NCBI GenBank assembly: GCA_017983495.1
Contig: JAGOBH010000004.1
Coordinates: 62,001-126,000 of the forward strand
Direction of reading: 5' to 3'
DNA from: Pyrinomonadaceae bacterium
GTDB taxonomy: Bacteria > Acidobacteriota > Blastocatellia > Pyrinomonadales > Pyrinomonadaceae
Length of the DNA stretch: 64,000 nucleotides
The notes beneath the pieces are model-generated. The model worked only from the letters and a program-made list of their open reading frames with translations, ran no database searches and was not told the origin of the DNA. This document shows, piece after piece, positions 19,217-28,220 of this stretch; position 1 is the stretch's first letter; every line of letters starts with the position of its first letter. The position numbers were made by a program, and so were the translations under genes.

Positions 19217-20776
19217 TCAATTCCGCTTTTGGACGATCGCAAAATTCTGTCCGCCTATTGACAGCGTGCCGGTTCTCGAGATCGTCGGATTAACAGACAC
19301 CCTAAAAGTGACTGTAGCGTTCCCGCTCAAAGTATTAGGAGATGTTAGTTTGATCCAGCTCGCGTTACTCTTGACCGAGTAATCGCAATTGGTTCCCGGG
19401 GTGACGTTCACCGTAAATATCCCGCCTTTTGTGCCGACGTTCATCGACCCACTCCCAACTGTAAAGTTGCATACCGTTTGGTTTCTCAGGGCACGATCAA
19501 CGTTGAGACGTCCGCCGGTTTTTACAAGCGGGGCCCAAATTGCGAGTGGATCAACAGTATTCAGCAATGTGGCCTTTAGTGATTCAGGTGTCAGGCTAGG
19601 ATTGAGAGCGGAAAGTAACGCTGCCGCCCCAGCAACGTGTGGCGAAGCCATCGACGTGCCTGACATTGTTCCATAAGTTGTATTGCTGCCAAAGGTCGTA
19701 CTCAAGATCCCCGTACCCGGAGCCGCCAGATCGACAGTGACGAGACCCACGTTAGAAGACCCGTTACGAGTATCGGTTGAGGTTGAATTTGCCACGGAAA
19801 TAATACTGGGCGAAGTATAACTTGCCGGATAAGCCGGAAGAGTATCCGTGTTTCGGGCATCGTTTCCTGCGGCAAAGACATTGAGAATGCCAACTTCACC
19901 CATTGCGTCGATGCCATCTTTCGTAGCCTGATCATAGCCGCAAGCTTCGTCGCATCCACCATAAGAATTGTTCGTAACTCGGATATTAACGCCTCGCAGC
20001 TTCATCATCCGAACGTAATTATAAGCGTTGATCAACATTGCCGAAGTCGTATCGGTCGGGGTGGAGTCGTAGATCTTGATCGTCATTATCTTGACACTCC
20101 AATTTACCCCGGTCACGCCGATCAAATTATTTCCAACCGCTCCAATCGTCCCTGCGGTATGCGTACCGTGTCCGTGCTCATCCAAAGGATTTCCATCGTT
20201 GAAAAAGAAATCTGCTCCGAAAACATCGTCAATAAAACCGTTCCCGTCGTCGTCAATTCCGTTTCCGGCTGTTTCCGCAGTATTCACCCACGCATTCCCG
20301 GCAATATCGTCGTGTGTGTACCGCAACCCGGTATCAATGTCCGCAACCACAACGGCTGAGCTACCGGTAGTTAGATCCCAGGCCGTCGGTGCCGATATCT
20401 TCGTCAAGCCGTACATCCCCGCATTAGTGAATTGCGGATCATTCGGCGTTACGAGCAATTTGTAATAAAAATTGGGCTGAACGCCAACTACGCCGGCGAG
20501 AGAACCGTATTCCTTGATCGCGGCCTCAACGTCAGTGCTCGAAGTGAGCTTTACCCGCTGCCATCCGGTATCACCGAGCGATTCAACCACCGAGCCTCCC
20601 ACCGCACGGTGAGCCGCCCTGGCTACTTCTGAGAAGGGTCCGTTTTCGAACTTCACCAAAACCTCTCCCGAAACGTATGAATCAGCCTTAAACTTCTGCC
20701 CCAATACCTCGTTTGCTGAGATTGTCGCAACAAACATTATGAACAGGGCAAGCATCGATTTAGAACTACGATACAT
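19217..20776 (-). CDS. Secreted subtilisin-like serine protease (S8) with C-terminal BACON-like domain
   Basis: A signal peptide and a propeptide-like domain (residues 30-105, GEVLVKFENG) precede the S8 catalytic domain. The triad is Asp148 (VADIDTGLR), His203 (HGHGTHTAG) and Ser375 (GTSMASPH), with Asn305 (AAGND) as oxyanion residue. Residues 435-519 form a beta domain with C..YSVKSNASWIKL, typical of BACON-type modules that bind carbohydrate or mucin. Calcium-type acidic loops (GIDDDGNGFIDD) occur in the catalytic domain. The enzyme is probably exported and self-processed for extracellular protein degradation. Confidence 0.93.
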   Translation of the reverse strand: MYRSSKSMLALFIMFVATISANEVLGQKFKADSYVSGEVLVKFENGPFSEVARAAHRAVGGSVVESLGDTGWQRVKLTSSTDVEAAIKEYGSLAGVVGVQPNFYYKLLVTPNDPQFTNAGMYGLTKISAPTAWDLTTGSSAVVVADIDTGLRYTHDDIAGNAWVNTAETAGNGIDDDGNGFIDDVFGADFFFNDGNPLDEHGHGTHTAGTIGAVGNNLIGVTGVNWSVKIMTIKIYDSTPTDTTSAMLINAYNYVRMMKLRGVNIRVTNNSYGGCDEACGYDQATKDGIDAMGEVGILNVFAAGNDARNTDTLPAYPASYTSPSIISVANSTSTDTRNGSSNVGLVTVDLAAPGTGILSTTFGSNTTYGTMSGTSMASPHVAGAAALLSALNPSLTPESLKATLLNTVDPLAIWAPLVKTGGRLNVDRALRNQTVCNFTVGSGSMNVGTKGGIFTVNVTPGTNCDYSVKSNASWIKLTSPNTLSGNATVTFRVSVNPTISRTGTLSIGGQNFAIVQKRN

Positions 20777-20874
20777 ATATTACAGTGTGGAACAAATGGA
20801 AATTAATACAGCGAGTATACGCTTTTTGCAAAGAAAAACTGAATTATTTGGAGGGGTGAACCTGGAAATATAAA

Positions 20875-20951
20875 TGGGGCGGCTAGTGGGATTCGAACCC
20901 ACGACATCCTGAACCACAATCAGGCGCTCTAACCGCTGAACTATAGCCGCC
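20875..20951 (-). tRNA. tRNA-His (GTG anticodon)
   Basis: A complete cloverleaf reads from 20951 down to 20875. The anticodon loop is TTGTGGT with anticodon GTG, the T loop is TTCGAAT, and the acceptor pairs GCGGCTA with TAGCCGC. An extra 5' G (position -1) opposite discriminator C73 is the histidine identity element, and the 3' CCA is encoded. Confidence 0.95.
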
Positions 20952-20993
20952 ATTTATCGATCTCGCAACTGAGATCAGAGTTGTCAAAATTTT

Positions 20994-21067
20994 TACCCCC
21001 GGCACGACTTGAACGTGCGACCCACAGCTTAGAAGGCTGTTGCTCTATCCAACTGAGCTACGGGAGC
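20994..21067 (-). tRNA. tRNA-Arg (TCT anticodon)
   Basis: The cloverleaf reads from 21067 to 20994. The anticodon stem ACAGC/GCTGT encloses CTTCTAA with anticodon TCT. The T arm is GCACG-TTCAAGT-CGTGC and the acceptor is GCTCCCG paired to CGGGGGT with two G-T pairs. The 3' CCA is not encoded. It is 42 bp upstream of tRNA-His on the same strand. Confidence 0.93.
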
Positions 21068-21112
21068 ATATCAAAAAGCAACTTCCAATCTTAACGATTG
21101 CAGGTAAACAAG

Positions 21113-21796
21113 TCAACTTTTCCCGGCTGACTGCTTCAACTCCGCGATCTTTCCGACCATCTGCTCAAAAACCTCGTGCAGATCTAACTCGCTGGTATCT
21201 ATGACAACTGCGTCGGCGGCTATCGTCAACGGCGAATCTTCACGTGAAACATCCCGCTCATCCCGTTCATTGATCTCCGCAAGCGTTTGATCATAAGTCG
21301 ACAGCCGTCCTTTTGCCTGATCTTCCGTGTGCCGCCGGCGTGCCCTCGCTTCGGGCTTTGCAGTGAGGAAAAACTTTATATCGGCATGCGGGAAAACTAC
21401 GCTGCCTATGTCGCGGCCCTCAAGCACGCAACCGTTCGGGGCAGCATTGCCGATCGCCCGTTGATGCTCGACCATGATGCGGCGAACTTCAGAAATGGTC
21501 GAGACGACCGATGCGGCCTGAGCCGCCTCGAGCGTGCGTATGTCAACCGACACATCGTCGCCGTCCAAAAACACCTTCATCGCGTCAGGTTCGCCAACCA
21601 GTTCGATCTTCGAATCTTCAGCAATATCAGCAATCCGGTCAACGTCACGGAATGGAATGGCCGCACGCTTTACCGCAAGGGCCACAGCCCGATACATCGC
21701 TCCTGTATCCAGATACAGAAGCCCGAGTTGTTTGGCAAGCATTTTGCCAAGAGTAGATTTGCCCGCTCCGCTGGGCCCGTCGATAGCAATGATCAT
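21113..21796 (-). CDS. cmk: Cytidylate kinase
   Basis: Cmk phosphorylates CMP and dCMP. The P loop is DGPSGAGKST at residues 5-14, followed by YLDTGAMYRA for nucleotide monophosphate binding, GRDIGSVVFP near residue 128, and the lid region TAKPEARARRRHTE. The length of 227 residues is standard. The start codon overlaps the stop of a short upstream open frame (ATGA). The gene lies directly upstream of the two tRNAs. Confidence 0.95.
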   Translation of the reverse strand: MIIAIDGPSGAGKSTLGKMLAKQLGLLYLDTGAMYRAVALAVKRAAIPFRDVDRIADIAEDSKIELVGEPDAMKVFLDGDDVSVDIRTLEAAQAASVVSTISEVRRIMVEHQRAIGNAAPNGCVLEGRDIGSVVFPHADIKFFLTAKPEARARRRHTEDQAKGRLSTYDQTLAEINERDERDVSREDSPLTIAADAVVIDTSELDLHEVFEQMVGKIAELKQSAGKS

Positions 21797-21921
21797 CTTG
21801 TCAGGAAATTGTCTTTTTTGACCTTGGAAAGTAGTTTATCAAAAACCAGTTGGCATGACCTGCGGACTAGTGCCATTAGCTCGTCGTCAGGCAACAATTC
21901 GGGAGCTGGTCGAGGATCAAC
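21793..21921 (-). pseudogene. Short open frame, possible C-terminal gene remnant
   Basis: A 42-codon open frame ends in a TGA that overlaps the cmk start. It reads ELLPDDELMALVRRSC and then QLVFDKLLSKVKK, which resembles the C-terminal helix of MmcQ/YjbR-type proteins (a loose recollection, not a search result). It has no good start codon beyond an internal ATG. It is either a leftover 3' fragment of a deleted gene or a leader peptide for cmk. Confidence 0.3.
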
Positions 21922-21939
21922 TCAGCCTTGACCCATACC

Positions 21940-22968
21940 TCAGACAACAGACGCCAGCGCGGCGACCGTCGTTGTAATATCTTCGGCCAACACATCGCAG
22001 TGCGTCACAAAACGGATCTTGCTGCCAAACCCTATTGAGTAGACCCCTGCTTTTTTGAGGTCCGCGACGATCTCAGCGGACGATCGGCCGGTGTATGTGA
22101 TGTCGAATATTACGATGTTCGTCTCGACACTCGCCACGTCGATCGCAACGCCGGGCAATTCGGCGATGCCCTCGGCGAGACTGCGGGCGTTTTCGTGATC
22201 TTCGTGCAGGCGTTTCGGCGATTCTTCGAGAGCGATGAGGCCAGCGGCGGCGAGTATTCCGGCCTGCCGCATTCCGCCGCCGAGGCGTTTTCGCCAGATG
22301 CGTGCCTCGTTAATAAATTCTCTGGAGCCGAGCAGTACCGAACCGACCGGAGCCCCGAGACCTTTGGACAGGCAGAACTGCACCGAATCACAACCTCGCG
22401 TAAGATTTGCGACGCTGTCATTTAGGGCAACCGCGGCGTTAAAGATGCGGGCGCCGTCCATATGAACCGGCAATCCGGCATTATGAGCTTGGGCGGTCAA
22501 TTCGGCACAAGCGTCGGCCGACATTACGCGGCCACCGGCGAGGTTATGCGTATTTTCAAGGCAAAGCAACCCAGTTTGCGTGTGGTCGTAAATGCTGTCT
22601 GTACTCAGAACGGGAGCGATCTCAGCCCACGTCAGCATGCCCGACCCATCACCACTTTTGACCGCTCTGATCGTCACACCGGCAAAGATGGCGGACGCTC
22701 CGAGCTCGTAATTAAGGATGTGGCCGCGTTCCTCGATCACGATCTCTTGCCCCGGTTTCGTGTGGACCTTGACAGCGATCTGATTTCCCATCGTCCCGCT
22801 CGGGACAAATAATGCCGCTTCCTTTTCAAAGACCTCCGACGCTCTTTCCTGCAGCCGGTTGATCGTCGGATCCTCACCATAAACGTCGTCACCGACATCG
22901 GCCGCCGCCATCGCGGAGCGCATTTTCTCGGATGGTTTTGTGACGGTATCGCTACGAAGATCGATCAT
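21940..22968 (-). CDS. ltaE: Low-specificity threonine aldolase
   Basis: This PLP enzyme cleaves threonine to glycine and acetaldehyde. The family N-terminus MIDLRSDTVTKP is intact. FVPSGTMGNQIA binds the cofactor, VHMDGARIFNAA holds the PLP aspartate, and the Schiff-base lysine is in FCLSKGLGAPVGS near residue 200. The length of 342 residues is standard. The gene is divergent from a VOC-family gene with a 60-bp shared promoter region. Confidence 0.94.
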   Translation of the reverse strand: MIDLRSDTVTKPSEKMRSAMAAADVGDDVYGEDPTINRLQERASEVFEKEAALFVPSGTMGNQIAVKVHTKPGQEIVIEERGHILNYELGASAIFAGVTIRAVKSGDGSGMLTWAEIAPVLSTDSIYDHTQTGLLCLENTHNLAGGRVMSADACAELTAQAHNAGLPVHMDGARIFNAAVALNDSVANLTRGCDSVQFCLSKGLGAPVGSVLLGSREFINEARIWRKRLGGGMRQAGILAAAGLIALEESPKRLHEDHENARSLAEGIAELPGVAIDVASVETNIVIFDITYTGRSSAEIVADLKKAGVYSIGFGSKIRFVTHCDVLAEDITTTVAALASVV

Positions 22969-23028
22969 TATAAAACTCTGCTTGACGGCAGAGGTATAAT
23001 ATCAAAATACGAACTTGGAGGCACAATT

Positions 23029-23484
23029 ATGAGCGTAAAAGCTATTCCTGACGGCTACGAAGGCATCACGCCGTACCTTATTTGCCGCAATGCGACCGCG
23101 GCGATGGATTTTTACAAGAGGGCCTTCGGCGCGGTCGAACTGTACCGGATCGGCGGCCCTGATATGGTCGGCCATGCTGAGATGAAGATCGGCAAAGCAA
23201 TATTTATGCTTGCTGACGAATTTCCGCCGATGGCGGTCGGCCCGGAAACGGTTGGTGGTTCACCTGTGAGTTTGTACGTTTACGTCGAAAACGTCGATGA
23301 ATTTACCGATAAAGCCATTGCAGAGGGGCTCGAAGTTCTCAAACCTGTTTCTGACCAATTCTACGGTGACCGTTCAGGCCATTTCAAAGACCCATTCGGC
23401 CATCTATGGGGATTTGCGACGCACAAAGAAGACCTAACGCCCGACGAGTTGCAGGAACGAGCGGCCGCTGAACATGGTGGCTAG
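23029..23484 (+). CDS. VOC-superfamily (PhnB/glyoxalase-like) protein
   Basis: The 151-residue protein consists of two beta-alpha-beta-beta-beta motifs. ITPYLICRNATAAMDFYKRAFGA is split here into the typical YLICRNATAAMDFYKRAFG start, and RSGHFKDPFGHLWGFATH is the PhnB-type end. It carries a His and a Glu near the usual metal positions. The start ATG follows TTGGAGGCACAATT, a strong ribosome site. The substrate is unknown; relatives include glyoxalases, antibiotic-binding proteins and PhnB. Confidence 0.88.
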   Translation: MSVKAIPDGYEGITPYLICRNATAAMDFYKRAFGAVELYRIGGPDMVGHAEMKIGKAIFMLADEFPPMAVGPETVGGSPVSLYVYVENVDEFTDKAIAEGLEVLKPVSDQFYGDRSGHFKDPFGHLWGFATHKEDLTPDELQERAAAEHGG

Positions 23485-23495
23485 TGCTTGATCAC

Positions 23496-25535
23496 TCAAT
23501 TCTGAACCGAATCGAATATTCGCACCTCTTTGCCTATCGGCAGAACATAGAGCCGTTTACCGTCATTGCCGAAATGTGCTCCGTAGATCGATTCGGCAAA
23601 CGGCATGCTCAGAACCTCCGATCCTGTTTTAGCGTCCCAGAGCTTCACAGTTTGATCTGATGATGACGTAACAATGCGTTTTCCGTCCGGGCTAAACGAA
23701 ACGCCGTGGATGCCTTCGTCATGACTGATCGCGAAGATCTCCTTGTGCGATATTGTGTCAAAGAATTTGGCGGTTCGGCCGGATGCGACCGCAAACTGTT
23801 TGCCGTCTGGGCTGAACGCTATAGATAATACGCGGCCGGTTCCGGAAAAGACAGTCGCTAGAGATCTACCGGATACGGAATCCCAAAGCATGACAGACCC
23901 ATCAGTGCCGCCGGTCGCGAGAGTCTTTCCGTCGCGGGTAGATGTAATATATGTCGTTCCGTTCTTGTGGTTCAGGTCGCGAACGAGTTTGCCTGAGTCG
24001 GCGTCCCAGATCTTGGCACTGTCGGTCGAAGACGTCGCTAGAACACGTTTACCGTCGGGGCTAAAGCCGACCGAGATCAGCTGATTGCCTTTTGCTTCTT
24101 CAAATGTCCGAAGTTCTGCTCGAGTTGCTATGTCCCACAATTTGACCTTGTTATCATTCCCGACGCTCGCCAATCTTTTTCCGTCGGGGCTGAACGCGAC
24201 CGCATTTGCCGACTGACCGTGAGCTTGCCATACGGCTACCTCGTTTCCGGTTGAGATGTCCCAAAGCCGCAGTTTCCCAAGCCAAGCGGCAGTCGCCGCA
24301 GTTTTTCCGTCGGGGCTGATGGCAAAACCATAGGTACTACCATCGTGTGACCAAGCTCGGCGCTTCGCGTCGGAGGTCGAAAAGACCCAGTTCTTGATTG
24401 TGGCGTCACCCGAGGCTGTATAGAATGTCTTTCCGTCAGGACCGACGGTAATGGCATTGACGCTTTTTGTATGACCATGAAGCGTGGCAAGTTCTACACC
24501 GGAAATCACGTCCCAGACTTTCAAGCTTTGATCAGTCGAAGCCGACACAATATTCTTATTGTCCGGTGTGAACGCAACGCCATTTACCCATTTAGCATGG
24601 CCCGTCCCGGCTCCGCCTAGCTTTCGTGCCATTTTCCCTGTCGCAGGATCCCAGATCCTGATGGCATTGTCCTTTCCTCCTGCCGCCAGCCATTTGCCGT
24701 CCGGGCTGAACGCTATAGCTTGGCCCGCCTTATAAACCTCATCGCCTTCGGTTTGCATAACCTTAGGCTCGCCCCATTTTGTTGTATCCCAAACGGCGGC
24801 GATCTTGTCGACTTCCCACGAGGCGACGGCAAGCTGTCTGCCGTCCGGGCTGAACGCTATGGCGACGAGCGGTTTGATGCCGTATTCGAGCTGTTGAATG
24901 GACGCTCCGGTTGCCGCGTCCCAAACCTCGACAATTCCCCAAACGCCGCGTGCCTGCGAAACATTCCACGAGCAAGAAGCGACAATCGTTCCGTCGGGAC
25001 TAAATGCCGCTGCGGTTATGCCCTTGCCCTGACCTTGAAATCGCCGAACCTCGCTTTTTGAGGTGATGTCCCAAACGATGATCAAATGTCGTGAAAACGC
25101 CGCTGCCAGTAGTTTACCGTCTGGACTGAATCCCACCGATTGCGGCGAGAGCTTCGGGTCGGCAAATGAGAAGACCTCGATCCCAGTTGATGCGTCGGTG
25201 ACCTTTATCTTACGATCTGACGACGCACTCGCTAGAAACTTGCCATCCGCACTGACTTTGATCGCATTGACCGATCCGTCGTGAATGATACGCGAGCTAT
25301 CGTGTTGTCTAGTTTGGGCATCAAGATAATTCCATTCCCAACCGCGATGTTTCGTCGGCGCTGATTCGATCCAGCGTCTTGCCTCGCCGGTCTCATTTAG
25401 TCGAATGGCACTTGAGGCTGCGGCTATGTGAGCAAGATACGATCGATACTCAACATCGCTTTGTGCAATTGTCTCTGCCTTAAACGCTGAAAATATAGAC
25501 AGAAAGATCGTGGCGGCTAGGAGTGTCGTTTTCAT
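23496..25535 (-). CDS. Secreted WD40-repeat protein
   Basis: A signal peptide (to about residue 25) is followed by a short helical segment with RLNETGEARRWIESAP and WEWNYLDAQ, a signature seen before WD40 domains in planctomycete and acidobacterial proteins. About fourteen WD40 blades follow, each with VAFSPDGKRLASV and VKLWDIATR-like motifs, enough for two seven-bladed propellers. No kinase domain is fused. It is probably a periplasmic scaffold. The gene ends 12 bp from the convergent VOC gene. Confidence 0.88.
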   Translation of the reverse strand: MKTTLLAATIFLSIFSAFKAETIAQSDVEYRSYLAHIAAASSAIRLNETGEARRWIESAPTKHRGWEWNYLDAQTRQHDSSRIIHDGSVNAIKVSADGKFLASASSDRKIKVTDASTGIEVFSFADPKLSPQSVGFSPDGKLLAAAFSRHLIIVWDITSKSEVRRFQGQGKGITAAAFSPDGTIVASCSWNVSQARGVWGIVEVWDAATGASIQQLEYGIKPLVAIAFSPDGRQLAVASWEVDKIAAVWDTTKWGEPKVMQTEGDEVYKAGQAIAFSPDGKWLAAGGKDNAIRIWDPATGKMARKLGGAGTGHAKWVNGVAFTPDNKNIVSASTDQSLKVWDVISGVELATLHGHTKSVNAITVGPDGKTFYTASGDATIKNWVFSTSDAKRRAWSHDGSTYGFAISPDGKTAATAAWLGKLRLWDISTGNEVAVWQAHGQSANAVAFSPDGKRLASVGNDNKVKLWDIATRAELRTFEEAKGNQLISVGFSPDGKRVLATSSTDSAKIWDADSGKLVRDLNHKNGTTYITSTRDGKTLATGGTDGSVMLWDSVSGRSLATVFSGTGRVLSIAFSPDGKQFAVASGRTAKFFDTISHKEIFAISHDEGIHGVSFSPDGKRIVTSSSDQTVKLWDAKTGSEVLSMPFAESIYGAHFGNDGKRLYVLPIGKEVRIFDSVQN

Positions 25536-25544
25536 ATTCAGCGC

Positions 25545-26120
25545 CTATTTGTGGCAACGTCCGTGCGACTGTCTCAACAGCTGGACGAGCGAATTGTCGA
25601 AAATTCTCGAATCCGTCGCGACGATCATATGCGATATCCGCGGCATCGGACCAATGAGTTTTGCTTTTTGAACGTCTTCATCAAACGGCCTGTCACCTAG
25701 GTCAAGTCCTATCCGAAGCTCGCCTTTCTTTATATTCACAGCGCCGAACTCGCGATTCTCCAGAACCGAAATATACGTCTTTTTTGGCAGAAGGGTCGCA
25801 TTTGGAAAGTTCGTTGCTATGAAAGCAGCGAACTCATCATAAAGCGGCCGTATATCTTCATTCTTACCAAACTGAGCATCGAGCAAACCGTCGGCGCTTT
25901 GATAAACAGGTTTGCCTCCATTGGCGTGAATGCCAGCGAGCAGAGACGCCTGCATATGATTGAACCCGTGATCGGCCTTAAGTCGCTCGATCACTTCGTT
26001 CCGCTTCTTTGTGCCAATACCATCGACGATCCCAAGCCACGTTGACAGGCTTTTGCCGGTCAGACCTTCGAGGCCGTCCATAAACTCTTTCTCAAACTCA
26101 CCTGATGTTTTCTGTGCCAT
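25545..26120 (-). CDS. DUF4287 + DUF5655 domain protein
   Basis: Residues 1-75 match DUF4287 (TGKSLSTWLGIVDG and ADHGFNHMQASLLAG), and residues 85-180 match DUF5655 (PLYDEFAAFIATNFPN, KTYISVLENREFGAVNI, ELRIGLDLGDRPF). This two-domain architecture is common in soil bacteria and often sits with DUF1801, DinB and SRPBCC genes. The biochemical function is not established. The gene lies 9 bp upstream of the WD40 gene on the same strand. Confidence 0.85.
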   Translation of the reverse strand: MAQKTSGEFEKEFMDGLEGLTGKSLSTWLGIVDGIGTKKRNEVIERLKADHGFNHMQASLLAGIHANGGKPVYQSADGLLDAQFGKNEDIRPLYDEFAAFIATNFPNATLLPKKTYISVLENREFGAVNIKKGELRIGLDLGDRPFDEDVQKAKLIGPMPRISHMIVATDSRIFDNSLVQLLRQSHGRCHK

Positions 26121-26216
26121 TTCGTTTAATTTACCTTTTACTTGACCTAAAACGATTTCCTCCGTTACTGATTCATTTTACGAGCGACGAACGCCGATGT
26201 ATTGGAAAAAATTTAC

Positions 26217-27035
26217 CTATCCGACTGGAATGTAATTCTGATAGTTCGTGTGGATCTTAGCGTACTGCTCAGGCGTGAAGCCAGAGAAATGTTTGAAATC
26301 ATTGATGAAGTGCGATTGATCGTAAAATCCACATTCGAGGGAGATCTGTCGCCAATCGATATCTATCGCGGAGTCAATAGTTTTTACAGCCTTCTGAAAT
26401 CGCATAATTTTCAGGTAGGATTTGGGTGTAACGCCGACTTGTCGGCGAAACATCTCGGCAAAGTGTTTCCTAGAATAACCGATCTTGTCGTTCATCCGTG
26501 CGATGTTGACCTCATCCGGCCGCTCGGCCATTTCGCCGATCGCGTATCCGACACATGGGTTGACCACCAACTGTGAACGAAACTCCTTGATCAAGAAATC
26601 CTCCACGATCTGAAAGCGAAAGGAGATATTACTGGTGGCGAGCAGCCTTTCGCGAAGAGAGCCAAAATCCGTTCCCCATACCAGATCGGCATCTACCACG
26701 CTGTCGGCGATCTCGTTCATTGGAAACGGAAAAAACGAAGCAGCCATGCCTTTTTTGAAGGAGATTACCATCATTTCGGACTTGTTTCCGGCGGGGATCG
26801 TGATCGGTTCGGTCCGCAGACCCGATGCCCATAGGCGATGGCACGCTTGGATCTCTTTCAGGCTCGTATTGTCGTAAATGAATTGAGGCGAGTCTTGAAA
26901 GTCGATCAGGATCTCGGTATCGCCGTTTGGAAGAAAGCGGTCGAAATTGTGAGCAAAGTTCACATCACTGAAATAAACTATTGACCCGACAAACTGATCA
27001 AGCGGAAACCCGGGAATATGGAGTTGATAGATCAT
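26217..27035 (-). CDS. AraC-family transcriptional regulator
   Basis: The C-terminal third has the double helix-turn-helix of AraC/XylS proteins (MNDKIGYSRKHFAEMFRRQVG and ISLECGFYDQSHFINDFKHFSG), with the family signature near residue 240. The N-terminal 150 residues resemble the DUF6597-type sensing domain (FDRFLPNGDTEILIDF). It is a likely ligand-responsive activator. Neighbours include an NADPH-dependent FMN reductase 28 bp downstream of its start, but no regulated target can be named. Confidence 0.88.
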   Translation of the reverse strand: MIYQLHIPGFPLDQFVGSIVYFSDVNFAHNFDRFLPNGDTEILIDFQDSPQFIYDNTSLKEIQACHRLWASGLRTEPITIPAGNKSEMMVISFKKGMAASFFPFPMNEIADSVVDADLVWGTDFGSLRERLLATSNISFRFQIVEDFLIKEFRSQLVVNPCVGYAIGEMAERPDEVNIARMNDKIGYSRKHFAEMFRRQVGVTPKSYLKIMRFQKAVKTIDSAIDIDWRQISLECGFYDQSHFINDFKHFSGFTPEQYAKIHTNYQNYIPVG

Positions 27036-27063
27036 CCGATACGGGCGCCCGACCGAGCGGGTT

Positions 27064-27630
27064 CTAGTGTTTTAACACACCAGCAAGCGAAGCACCAAGA
27101 TTTTCGAGGTGAAATTTGGTTTTCTCGTCCGTCATTTCAATGGCATCGCCGTCGAACTTTTGCCCGACAAACGGGACCGCAATCTCAGTTGGTAAAACGT
27201 TTACGCCCATGATCGTAAACACTCCACGAAGGTGAGCTAGGCAGCGGATACCGCCAAACTGGCCCGGCGACGCGGTAATGAAGGCTGCGGTCTTGCCTTT
27301 GACCGGCTCGTACATCTTGTATTTATCATTTGAACGCGAAAGCCAGTCGATAGCGTTTTTGAATCCGCCCGGAATGCCGCCATTATATTCAGGCGATGAG
27401 ATCAAAAAACCGTCGTGATCGCTGAATATGTCCTGCAACCGCAGAGCGTTTTCATCAAACCCGCCGGACTCGACCTCATCCGCGTTGAAAATAGGTAGAG
27501 GGAAATCGCGCAGGTCGATCACAGTCACTTCTGCACCGGCATTGCGGGCACCGTTTGCGGCAATGTTCAATGCGCGTTTGTTATACGAATGTTCGCGATA
27601 GCTGCCAGCAACGGCCAGGATCTTCGTCAT
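27064..27630 (-). CDS. NADPH-dependent FMN reductase family protein
   Basis: The start is the ATG at 27630 (MTKILAVAGSYREHSYN), which begins the flavodoxin-like fold; the open frame extends further upstream but overlaps rpiB. The FMN phosphate loop is AGSYREHSYNK, and SSPEYNGGIPGGFKNAIDWLS is the classic flavin-ring motif near residue 75. The length of 188 residues fits ArsH/YieF-type reductases. It lies 4 bp after rpiB, so the two are probably co-transcribed. Confidence 0.88.
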   Translation of the reverse strand: MTKILAVAGSYREHSYNKRALNIAANGARNAGAEVTVIDLRDFPLPIFNADEVESGGFDENALRLQDIFSDHDGFLISSPEYNGGIPGGFKNAIDWLSRSNDKYKMYEPVKGKTAAFITASPGQFGGIRCLAHLRGVFTIMGVNVLPTEIAVPFVGQKFDGDAIEMTDEKTKFHLENLGASLAGVLKH

Positions 27631-27634
27631 ATAT

Positions 27635-28084
27635 TTAGCAGAGGTCTTCCGTTTCGATCTGTGAGATCTTGTCAACCCGGCTTGCATGTCTGCCGCCTTC
27701 GAAATCGGCGGCAAACCAAGCCTTAACGATGTCCGGAATCGTCCCGACGGGTGATGTCCTGGCACCGATCGCCAGTACATTCGCATTATTATGACGTCGT
27801 GCGAGACTTGCAGTTTCCTCGTTCCAGGCGACCGCGGCACGAATGCCCTTTACCTTATTCGCCGAAATTGCCATGCCCGTTCCCGAACCGCACACTAGGA
27901 TTCCCTGCTCAAAATCACCTCGGGCTACGGCCTCGGCAACCTTACGTGCGTAGTCAGGATAATCGACCGAGTCTGCCGAGTGGGGCCCCATATCGTCATA
28001 ATCCACACCAATCTCGTCGAGAGTATGCTTGATAAGCTCCTTTCCCTCAAAACCCGCATGGTCAGCCGCAATTGCGATCTTCAT
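27635..28084 (-). CDS. rpiB: Ribose-5-phosphate isomerase B
   Basis: RpiB interconverts ribulose and ribose 5-phosphate in the pentose phosphate pathway. The N-terminus MKIAIAADHAGFEGK, the active-site cysteine in LVCGSGTGMAISANK (about residue 65), and RHNNANVLAIGAR define the family. The length of 149 residues is standard. Confidence 0.95.
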   Translation of the reverse strand: MKIAIAADHAGFEGKELIKHTLDEIGVDYDDMGPHSADSVDYPDYARKVAEAVARGDFEQGILVCGSGTGMAISANKVKGIRAAVAWNEETASLARRHNNANVLAIGARTSPVGTIPDIVKAWFAADFEGGRHASRVDKISQIETEDLC

Positions 28085-28220
28085 ATGTTTTCCCCTGCCT
28101 TTCGAATAAGTTTATCGTTTTCCGGGCCCAGTTCAAAATTTTTCAACCGGGCAACGTGAGCGAACTGCAAAATCTCCAAGTAGAACCGTTCAAGAATAGA
28201 GCCACTACAGGAGAATTGCG

